Of a stretch of 64,000 bases of DNA, positions 55,304 through 64,000 are shown in pieces. The position numbers and the translations under genes were made by a program. Below the pieces are notes generated by a model. That model was not told where the DNA came from, made no database searches, and was given only the letters and a program-made list of their open reading frames with translations. Location: assembly GCA_009739215.1 (NCBI GenBank), contig VSJF01000002.1, forward strand, positions 1,922,001 through 1,986,000. The letters are read 5' to 3'. Numbering within the stretch: position 1 is the stretch's first letter; every line of letters starts with the position of its first letter. This DNA comes from Floccularia luteovirens. Lineage: Eukaryota; Basidiomycota; Agaricomycetes; Agaricales; Squamanitaceae.

Positions 55304-56308
55304 TGTAAGAGTCGAAGAGAAGATCGGGAAACTGAAACGTACAACGGTACTATATGTACTAGTGGAATAGGTAATACGATGTAATCCGATACAATGCAAT
55401 AATCTTACATACTGAGGTTAGCACATTAAGATTGCGGCCTGATAGTGGCGGAGTTTGTTTAAGTCATCATGCATCGTGTTCCCTGAAAGGCATAACAATA
55501 ATGGGCATCAGACGAATATATACCAGTAGATATGGAAAGAAAGATGAGGTGTGTTGTGCCTTCACCCACAAGTTGCGAGTACGAATATTGTTCCAGTGAC
55601 CTTCAGATTTTTCGATGCGTCGGATCCACTGATCTTTTAGTAGTCAATCTAGCTCCTAAGCATACCATTTCTAAGCCTCCACCATAGCGACGGCCAGGTA
55701 AGTTAAACGCTCGATTTAGAGTGCGATTGCAATGTGACCTGCTTTGTATAAGTCAAATACACCTGAACTAGGACTAATATGAACAACTGGTCATTCTAAC
55801 AAGCACAGCTTGAACAGCTGCCAAAATGTACCTGTACACACCTCCGCGAAAGCAGCAGGTGAGCAAGCTGAAGTAAGGAATCGGTAGATTAGCAAGGCCA
55901 TGTGCACTGGTGTATCACCTTTGGGAAACCATGTATCTGTAGAGGGTGTAATACTGAAGAATGCTCCGCTATACTTATATCACGCGGGGTAGTAACATTA
56001 ATTAATAGCTTGGAGTGTGTCGTATGATTTTGGGTACACTAGCAGTCTAGTAGTCACAGGACCTGAAACAAATTTACCACTGAGGATTCCCAGTAATGCG
56101 CACTGGTAAGCAAAGGCGGGTCATTTGTACCTCCATATTTTTTAAGCATCGGCAACCCGGCTCGGGAATATCCAAGAGTACTGCACCCATCGTGGAATAT
56201 TATAGACCAGTGCACACTGCGCATCGCTATCCTTGTGCTTTTAATCCCATCGCAACCAGTAGTCGCAGGAAATGTGGAATTGAATGACGTACATCCCACT
56301 TTAAGGTA
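55304..56308. other. Intergenic, no supported gene
   Basis: One kilobase lies between the 5' end of the allantoicase fusion and the 3' end of the HemK-like gene, both on the minus strand. An open frame at 56054-56299 on the minus strand has no recognisable features and no clear exon partners. The region probably contains the promoter of the allantoicase fusion. Confidence 0.45.
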
Positions 56309-57201
56309 TCACATGCGCGCTATTACTGTTCGTGACTTTCCCCAAGGATCCGCCCAAATTTCGGTGTGACGCGCTTGTCCTACTGAGCGCATCAACCGAG
56401 AAACGGCCGGTGCCTGTCCCGGGCCAACTTCGAGTGCAACGAGTGCACTGGAGGACAAAACGCCGTTGCGCGCAACGAGACGCGCAATAGCGCGGTAATA
56501 GTCCAAGCCATCCGGTCCGCCGATCAAAGCCCTGGGGTCCTCATATGCAGAGACGGAACGAGGTAAATCAAGATACTCATTCCAGGGAATGTACGGCGGG
56601 TTGGACGTGATTATATCAAATGGGGGTTTAATGTCGGCATGGGCATCAGGGAAATCGGGGTCGAGGAAGTTGGCGAGAGTGGTGCGGAACGTATTTTGCG
56701 GTTTGAAGGGATGTGTGCTATCTGGAATGCCACACAAACGCGCATTGTCGTGTGCAAGGGCGAGAGCTAGCGGGGAGGAGTCCACTGCGTGAGCATGTAG
56801 GGAACCAGGAGGGGCGAGGTGGCAAAGAAGTAAGGGAATGCAACCTGAGCCTGTGCCAAGGTCCAACAGATTGTATGGAATTTTCGAGGAGAAAGACAGA
56901 ACATCAAAGAGGCGGAGGACCCAATGCTCAGTCTCTGGGCGGGGGATAAGAACCGGCCTGCGGGAGAGGAGATTGAGGGGACCGAAAGGTTGAGTACCTG
57001 CATGGAATGAATACGACAGGGTCATAATTTGGTGTAGTAGGAGTTACCCAGAATATACTGCAGAGGTTCTCCAGTGACTCTGCGTGCAACCATGTCTTGA
57101 AGGGAAAGAGAGTGGTTGGGTGAGCGCTGCATCCAAGCAAGTTCGCGAGTGGCTTGGGATCTACCTAAAGAAGCAGCGAGGATGTTGAGGAGAGCTTGCA
57201 T
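56309..57201 (-). CDS. MTQ1: HemK/MTQ1-type protein glutamine N5-methyltransferase
   Basis: It methylates the Gln of the GGQ motif in peptide release factors, probably the mitochondrial one. The N-terminal helical part has LNILAASLGRSQATRELAW and VARRVTGEPLQYILG, then an intron, then GTQPFGPLNLLSRRPVLIPRPETEHWV with the family RPETE. The AdoMet site is NLLDLGTGSGCIPLLL. The catalytic NPPY is present in FDIITSNPPYIP, followed by YEDPRALIGGPDGLDYYR. The C-terminus WADPWGKSRTVIARM is typical. The ATG at 57201 (MQALLNIL) is the first in frame, but the frame remains open upstream (PDISPSVLVEH), so an extra first exon with a mitochondrial presequence may exist. Confidence 0.92.
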
Positions 57202-57447
57202 GTGCTCAACGAGAACTGACGGAGAAATATCCGGTGCCGGATCCGGGCAAAGAGCCGTAGATATTTGTGTTTATTTGCAAGACAAGAAAATAAATAAAAA
57301 AAGATGGGAGAAAAAAGAAATATTAATTGAGAATTGGGAAATCAGTTTGAGCAGCATCTTTGCATCGTCTTTACTCTCTCGTCTCTGACTCTTTGAAATA
57401 TCCCCCTCCCCTTCCTCCTCTCCCCCTCGTCTTCACGTCTTCTCCTA
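57202..57447. promoter_or_regulatory. Shared intergenic region between divergent MTQ1 and ERT1 genes
   Basis: 246 bases lie between the two proposed start codons. It is AT-rich in the middle and CT-rich near the ERT1 start. An uncalled first exon of MTQ1 could lie here too. Confidence 0.4.
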
Positions 57448-59716
57448 ATGTCCACTCTATACGCAGTCCAGTCTGCCTCTTCCACCCAGCAGGTCTTTGT
57501 AAACCCTGCTCACATGCAAAACGCTCTTGCAGGCCCGTCCTCAACGCCCCAGAAGAAAAAACAGCAAACTACACAAGTGAAGCGCAAGCGCACAGATACA
57601 CCAGACGACTCGGCTACAGAATCCACCTCGCAACAAACACGCAAACCTCGCGACGGGCCCAAGAAAAAAAAGGCCAACCGCGCTTGCTTTCACTGCCAAA
57701 AAGCTCATCTTACTTGTGACGATTGTGAGTATAATGACGCTTATTCTCCTCCGCTCTAAATCGCACTCCTCTCGTGACCGTTGCATTTACCCGTCTCCCT
57801 CCCCCCATAGCCCGACCTTGCCAACGCTGCATCAAACGCGGTATTGCTTCGAACTGCACAGAGGGACATCGTAAGAAGGCAAAGTACCTCCTCGATGAAG
57901 ATGAATTAGGTCCGTTCCGTTCATCCGTTGTCTGGATATCACGTTTTGGAATTGTGTGCTTATCATATCACGTGTTTTCAGAGCAGCTGAAGCGGGGGAA
58001 ATCTGCTGGGCCAGATCAGAATCAAAACTCTCCATCTGCCACAGAACAACCGCACCTATCTGCCGGTCAGCCCTGTATTTTTTTTTTCTCTCAGTGTTCT
58101 TCTGATCTGTCTCTTTTTATTTTATTTGTTATATTATTTTATAATGTTGCTATGTTCAATCAGCTGAATCTTATCCACAAACTGATTCCATGCTTGGCTC
58201 AGCTTTTGATCCCTCCTTTTCCTTTGGCTCAGAGGCTGCTAATCTCGAATATTCGATTCTATCCGCAATCCTCGGAAATCCCAGCCCTACAGACTCAGCA
58301 ACAACGCCTCCTCCAACATCACATACCCAGCCATACTCATCATGGCCCTCAGACGCCCTCGATTTCACATCTTCTCCACGCCTTGTTGCAAGTTCCGCTG
58401 CCACTTATTCTAACTCATACAACGAGCAACCCTTATCCCTTCAACAGACAGCTGATTCCGCCCTCTCGACATCCCCAGGTGCATCTGCCCACTACCTGAG
58501 TTATCCATACGCACAGACCACAAATCGCACCGAAGACCTCTCTGATCTCAATTACGCAACACACTACACACCAGCACACCCTTTACAACCACGGTATCCC
58601 CTCGATTCCCGTCCGCGCTCTCCGCCTGTACCCACGGTTTTCATTCATGACACAGCACCACAAAAGGACCGCGGTGCCCGTGCTCTAGCCTCTCCACCGC
58701 CCTCAGATGGCTCACCAAGCTCTGTTGCCTCTGTTCCCACAGCCCTCGCAGAACCTGTTCAGTCAGGAGCATCGCAACTACAAAACATAAATGATCGTGT
58801 GACTGCACCGTATGACTACACAGAGGGCTATCATTTCCTTATGAAGCATCTCCCTACCAGGTACGTGTTTGGGGTTGTCCAACACCGTCTGTCCATCAAG
58901 TGATAACTCATGTGACAGGTTTGAAAAAAATGATATCTTACGCATCGTACGCGCCTTGGCAATATTTCGCCCATCGTTGATTGCATTGCAAATGCCGCTA
59001 TCGGTTGACGACGAGGTATTCGTGGAAAAGTGCTTTCAGCGTTCCTTGTTGGTGAGCGCATCTTTCCCGCGCACATGATATCCCTTATCCCTCCACCCTT
59101 CCACTTATTCGCTTATTTCCTTCTTATGTCCGCTTGATTTCTTTTCTGATGTACGCACTCCATCCCCTACTTTAATTTACGGGAACATGGTACTTGGCAT
59201 TACATTTGAATTACCCTCACTAACGTTAAGCACCTTGCGCTGACACATCACGCAGGAACTCGACAAACTAATATCGTTCAGTGGAACACCCACAGTTGTG
59301 TGGCGGAGAACAGGGGAGATATGCCTTGTAGCACCCGAGTTCTGTATGTTGACAGAATGGCCGATGGAAGAACTTGTAGGAAAGAAGAAGTTTATTTATG
59401 AAGTACGCCTATGACTGATCTAGAATTTCGTATCCTGATGTGTATACAACTCACATAGCTCTTTGAGAACCAATCCGTGGTTGAATACTGGGAAAACTTT
59501 GCATCTCACGCTTTCGAGAACACTACAAGATCGGTCTACTCCCACTGTGTCCTTTTGAAACCTTCTGGCACACCAGTGCCTTCGACCTTTTGTTTTTCTA
59601 TCAGGCGAGATCTATTTGATCTCCCAAGTATTGTGATTGGTGATTGCCTGGCTACTATCCTTTACTCAACTTATCACTAACTCAGTTGTTTAGGCCAGTG
59701 GTTACCACTTCTGTGA
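57448..59716 (+). CDS. ERT1: Zn2Cys6 transcription factor ERT1/AcuK (gluconeogenesis regulator)
   Basis: It is a fungal regulator of gluconeogenesis and non-fermentable carbon use. The zinc cluster [21 protein letters not shown] is split by an intron and followed by IKRGIASNCTEGHRKKAKYL, the exact AcuK/ERT1 pattern with six Cys. A long disordered Ser/Pro/Thr region follows. The C-terminal part is the conserved PAS-like domain: YDYTEGYHFLMKHLPTRFEK, VRALAIFRPSLIALQMPLS, FQRSLLELDKLISFSGTPTV, LVAPEFCMLTEWPMEELVGK and IRRDLFDLPSIVIGQWLPLL at the end. About seven introns, all in frame. The start at 57448 is MSTLYAVQSASSTQQV. Its partner AcuM is not in the window. Confidence 0.95.
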
Positions 59717-60955
59717 TCGCTCATATCCGACGTCCTTGTATTAGAAGCTTTGTGGTTCCATTCTTTTCCTGATGCCCCCTGAAACGGATGCGGTATAACT
59801 GCGAAGCTCGAGATTCGGTATGACGGCCATACAATACCAATCAATATAGCAAAAATACAAGGACTCGCATGTTACTTATAAACTTTGCATTTTTCTCATT
59901 TTTTACATTGATTCTTATCATCACTCTAATAAATCATCATCACATTCGCATTTTTATTCCTATTTCTTTTACCCGCTTTGCATTTTCAAATTTCTTTTTT
60001 ATTCGCTCACCCGCTTAACTCCCTGCTGCAGGTCAAAAGTAGCCATGATTACATCGCCATCCTCAAATGTTGCTGCATATACTCGATGTCCCTTTAATCA
60101 CATTCTTTAATTCGGTGGTGTATTTGTTCGCTTGGTGCTGTCTTACTTACCTATGTCTTTCTTCCCATAAACATGACCTTTGAATTTTTATCACTGACCC
60201 GCAATACAGTGTTGTATCTGCGACTGTAGCAGCCGCTATTGTCGCATGGGGTTTCTTTTTTACCGTTCCAAAACAAGTAGATCACTGTTTTCCATATCAT
60301 TTTTTCTTCACTCTTAGCCAAGTCTTTTTCCACCTACCTGAAGGGCCATCTTCATGTTATTTCTTTACTCGGGTCGCGTTGGTTTTTAACATACATGCTC
60401 ATCCAGTGTTTTTCCCCCTCGGCCGCACGCTATTCTTTCCTGCAAATTTACGTCCGACGGCCGACTGTACATAAATTTTACAAAGACACTAGCGCGACAA
60501 GCTCCCGAAAAATGGTGCCCGATCATAGCTGTCAATTACCACTCGGATAACTTGGATACACATTCAAAATATTTATGGATCAATGTCATATACTCCCGTG
60601 TATAATATAACCTTCTTTTCCGGTAAAATCATACATGTCAGGTTCGGTAAACTATCTGAGCACGTTGTTGCATATGAATGATAACTTGAAAACGAGAGAT
60701 TGCAATGACTGGTCATCTAATATATTTTAGTCATGGCATGTAAAGCACAATCCAATTAAGGTATTCGACGGCCAGGTGACTTATAACGACCCTTCCACAG
60801 CTGCCACATAGAATATACGACAAAACACCATACACGATGTGTACACTCTGTGTGCGAGCGTCAAAGAGGGAGAACAAGAAAAATTGATATTAAGTCAGTC
60901 AGCGCAGCTAGGGACACCTTGGCTGGAATAACGACTTACACACAAACAAAACCAT
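59717..60955. other. Convergent intergenic region, AT-rich, no supported gene
   Basis: This 1.2 kb lies between the 3' ends of ERT1 and the PRA1 gene. I see only short chance frames and T-rich runs (59880-60020). It should hold both 3' untranslated ends. It is longer than the other convergent gaps here, which are 90-210 bases, so an unseen non-coding RNA is possible but not shown. Confidence 0.45.
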
Positions 60956-61755
60956 CTAAACACCCTCCTGGATTGATGCGTAATCACTCTCCACCCCCGG
61001 TTCCAGAAGAGATGCGTGCCCGAGGACAAGTACGCTCGAGGCACCAATTACCCAGAACACTGTGCTGAACGGACCGGATATCCACAGTAACGGGATGCCA
61101 ATCACGAAAAGACCAGTGTACAGATGTTTTTGGGTCACCGTGTGTTCACCGAATTGAGTTGCATCAGGAGCTGAGGGATAAAATGAATACAATAGGTAAT
61201 ATAAGATACGAATGGGTTCGTACCAAACTTGTTGATTGCGATGAAGCCGAGCACGATGAAAGCAAGTGATATAAGTAGGGCGTAGTTGGTGAGGCTATAG
61301 AAAAACTCAAGTTAGCATCTTCACCATCAAGACAATGGCTCGTGACATACACAGCATACACAGCAAGAAGTGCGATGATGAGCCCATAATTGCCTAGCAA
61401 CCCATCAAGTTGTTTTAGGTCTCACGCGAAATTTTTTGGAGGTTAGAGCTCACCGGAAAAGTAACGTGTATTGTAGGATATCCGCTGAGCATTTTGAAAA
61501 TGATGTGTCAGCTTCCATCGCCATATTAATGCAGGAAATAGCTCATGTGCTCACCGAAGTGGCTTGGTTAAAGTCGGCAGGACGTGAAATACGTTGGTAA
61601 TCAAAAAACTCGGTAGGTGGTCGCAGACCGGAGAGGCGGGTTTCCTGAATATGACGGTCGAGACCGGAAATGAGGGAACCACTTGAACGAGAGGGTATTA
61701 AACGACGCACTTTGAGAGACTTGACCGACTCGGTGATACGCATAAGAACTTCCAT
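60956..61755 (-). CDS. PRA1-family prenylated Rab acceptor (YIP3-like)
   Basis: It is a small membrane protein of the ER and Golgi that binds prenylated Rab GTPases. Five exons give about 170 residues. The N-terminus ends RPPTEFFDYQRISRPADFNQ, then RISYNTRYFSGNYGLIIALL across an intron, matching the family motif (R...N...YF..NY). Hydrophobic pairs follow: IIALLAVYAVLTNYALLISLAFIVLGF, and FVIGIPLLWI with VFWVIGASSVLVLGHASLLE. The length and the pair of membrane hairpins fit the family. The start is the ATG at 61755 (MEVLMRITESVKSLKV). Confidence 0.9.
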
Positions 61756-61968
61756 TGTAGTAGTAGTAGGAGTCGTAGCACAAGATTGAAGGTGTAGTAC
61801 TAAGGTAGGGGAGGGTGGAGTGTGAAGAGGTAAGAGATGAAATTATTATTATTTATCAACAAATACCTTGCGCAGCCCCCGCAGCTAATCAGAGTTGAAC
61901 TTAAACAAATAATTATTAAATTTTGATTGTTCGTTTAGTTCATTGTTCTTTGCTCCTCCAACCACCGA
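61756..61968. promoter_or_regulatory. Shared intergenic region between divergent PRA1 and CDC26 genes
   Basis: 213 bases separate the start codons. A short run of TAG/TAC triplets flanks the PRA1 start (61756-61775), and the middle is AT-rich (aattattattatttatc). Inferred to hold both promoters. Confidence 0.45.
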
Positions 61969-62217
61969 ATGATTCGCAGAACACCCACTCTCATTCCCAT
62001 GGGCGATTCCGATGTCCAGGACGTACGCGACTTGGTCGCAAAACAAAAAGCCGATGCCCTCGCTCATCAACAGCTCATGCTCAAAATGAAACGTATCGCT
62101 GATAATCCAAATGTACAACAGGAGGACTTGGAAATGATTGAGCAAATTCGTATTGTCAATGCTCGTCACGAAAAAGCGAAGCGGATAGGTATCGAACCGG
62201 GTAAGCTTCTTGTTTAA
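61969..62217 (+). CDS. CDC26: Anaphase-promoting complex subunit CDC26-like
   Basis: It is a small APC/C subunit that stabilises the TPR subunit CDC16/APC6. The single exon codes for 82 residues. The start MIRRTPTLIPMGDSDVQDVR fits the short N-terminal motif of CDC26 (MLRRxPT, then a hydrophobic residue and an acidic patch), which binds in the TPR groove. The rest is a charged helix (LMLKMKRIADNPNVQQEDLE). The protein is short and diverged, so the call rests mainly on the N-terminus and length; another small helical protein is possible. Confidence 0.72.
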   Translation: MIRRTPTLIPMGDSDVQDVRDLVAKQKADALAHQQLMLKMKRIADNPNVQQEDLEMIEQIRIVNARHEKAKRIGIEPGKLLV

Positions 62218-62415
62218 CATCATGTTCCATGCTTTTACTCATTGCATTATAGAATCGTCAAAGAGCTCTTAATTACATGCAATTTTTTTTAATGTATTCT
62301 GCTAAGCCATCATCATATGTATGGAATAGAACAACTAAATACCGCAGCCGCAGTTCTCTCGGCTCTACAGCTTCCCTGCTCAGCCGCACCGTTTTCGGAC
62401 CCCACGCTATGATTC

Positions 62416-64000
62416 TTAAACAAGAAATTGATTACGGAAACCTGCACACACATAAATCCGAAACCAAATGCTCCAAAAAAAATTATTCTTACCTTCTAGG
62501 TCATTTCTATCACAAAGAGAAGCAAGATCACCTCTCTGCATGTGCAAGCATGTTGTCCTCAAACTATCCCACAATGCTTTCGATGTGACCCCACGCTTTT
62601 CATTAGTACCCGAAGAATCCGTGACACCATCGCTATCTTGAAGTACAAGAGCATCCAAGATATGATGAGCTGCTTCTTCGTATCTCTGATCCCTGTGTTA
62701 ATACTTGGGGTGATGTGACCATTGAAGATTACGCACTTTTAGATTGATACAAGAGATACCAAGATTGAACCTATGGAGATCAGCATTACTATCTAATTCA
62801 AGTCAGAATAGACTCACCGAGCACGAATATATGCGGGATTCAATTCTAGAGCTTTGTAGTAATAATTGAGAGCCTCTTCTGCACGTCCACTGTTAGCCAT
62901 TGTAGCACCAACCCGGTTGTAAAGTAGCCAGTCCTAAAGAAGTGAATTAATCAACGTGTTTAATTGTGCAGAGCCAAAAAAACTACACACATCGGGTCGA
63001 ACGGCCAGCGCAGTTCGGAAGCAATCCTGCGCCTTTTCATAATCCTGTGATAATCATATTTAGTATATTTTTTGCGCCCATATGTTGAATTTAATTTGAA
63101 ATGATTCCTAACCTCATTCGTATTCAGTAAAACCGCAAGTGCGATCTGTATATCAGCATCCACTTCCCCACTCATATCACTACGCGCCATTGCAATTAGG
63201 CATTGAATCAAGTGTGAATAGCGCTCCGTTATTGACACTGATTGGTCTCTGGATAGAGGACCCGAAGCCGTCTCAAACTGAGATACAGCCGCACGATATT
63301 TCTCGTTGCGTGTAACCCATTCATTGATCGCACTATATGTTCCTTGACGGTTGCTGTCGTTCGTGTGTGAGATGGCAAGTGCAAGCCAGGCAGGCAAGTG
63401 TGACGGATCGAGTTCGACTGCTCGTTGAAGTGCTTGTAGGGCTTTGTGCTCCCGTTCATTTTCTTGTTGTTTCACACCAAGCTCATACCAAACCATAGCA
63501 TTATCCGGTTGGCGCTGCACGGCTGCTTCTAGTTCTAAAGCACTCTGCGTCCGAAAATAACTTGTTAGTAAAAATTGCTTAGAATTTAACACATGCAGTG
63601 CAGTCACCTCAAAGAAGGTTTGGTAGTTATCGGCATGCATTTGATGTTGACGCGTCATAGATGAGTTCCCAAGTAGATATGGATTGTTCTGTTGGAACTG
63701 GTACAAGTTTACAGCTCGAATCCCGTCAGTAGTAGCCTCAAATCGATCCCAATCTTCTTGTAGTTTATCCCAGGCACGTGTTTCTGCATTCGTTGAAGTA
63801 TCCTGCTCGAGAGTAGAGCTAGAATTGGCCAGATCATTCCAATATCGTGCATATTCAGCGTTTTCTTGTCGAAAATACGCATCATTTTCGTCCTCAACTA
63901 CGTCTTTGGAACGTGTATCCTGTGAATCGTTCGCATAATTCACACCACCATAGTTCGCAATTCCTCTTAGTCCAAGCAATCCAGGTGATTGTCGGCCACT
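62416..64000 (-). CDS. PEX5: Peroxisomal targeting signal 1 receptor PEX5, 5' end beyond the window
   Basis: It carries PTS1 proteins into peroxisomes. The gene runs off the right edge, so the N-terminus is missing. The part seen begins in the Trp-rich N-terminal region (YARYWNDL, AWDKLQEDWDRFEATTDG), then NPYLLGN. The TPR domain follows: ALELEAAVQRQPDNAMVWYE LGVKQQENE, LQRAVELDPSHLPAWLALAI, DYEKAQDCFRTALAVRPDDW, GRAEEALNYYYKALELNPAY and RARFNLGISCINLKRYEEAA. The last exon, only 26 bases, ends EGFRNQFLV at 62416. Introns are regular. It is convergent with CDC26. Confidence 0.95.

Overview
The window reads as nuclear DNA of a filamentous fungus, most likely a basidiomycete of the Agaricomycotina. 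The genes are split by many short introns of about 48-60 bases. The gene set fits too: an ERT1-type zinc-cluster regulator, a fungal CSL factor, a fused allantoicase-ureidoglycolate lyase, a MYST acetyltransferase ESA1, and a cytosolic-type formate dehydrogenase. I cannot name the species. All calls are from reading exons, splice sites and motifs by eye, with families recalled from memory; no search was run.

Layout. 1-4123 has no gene I can support. 4124-10655: isoleucyl-tRNA synthetase, a SNU23-type spliceosomal zinc finger and an ERD1/EXS membrane protein. 11440-24269: formate dehydrogenase, GCN5, a secreted GH45-like protein, an ER cyclophilin with a C-terminal anchor, DBP7, ESA1 and a small membrane protein. 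24795-27924: a CSL transcription factor. 27925-37231 is gene-poor, holding a conserved-looking protein ending in Cys-Cys, a small coiled-coil protein and a PSMG4-like proteasome chaperone. 37232-53000: YAK1 kinase, a PHOSPHO-type HAD phosphatase, TFB1, the golgin CASP/COY1, mitochondrial ribosomal protein uS9m and BRE1. 53115-64000: the allantoin-degradation fusion, a HemK/MTQ1 methyltransferase, ERT1, a PRA1 protein, CDC26 and the 3' part of PEX5, which runs off the end.

Function. Most genes are housekeeping: translation, splicing, ribosome assembly, chromatin marking (GCN5, ESA1, BRE1), TFIIH, Golgi, peroxisome and cell cycle. ERT1, FDH, PEX5 and the purine-degradation enzyme concern alternative carbon and nitrogen use. 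Many genes sit head to head across 130-290 bases and probably share bidirectional promoters. I see no transposon, CRISPR array, tRNA or rRNA.

The most notable signal is a recurring one. In at least eight otherwise well-conserved genes the reading frame is restored only by skipping exactly one extra base. Every case has the same direction (+1), and none needs a base added. The likeliest cause is insertion-type assembly error, but it changes how these genes should be read. A second signal is a set of four introns that fit only as GC-AG. I found no convincing novel multi-gene system here.
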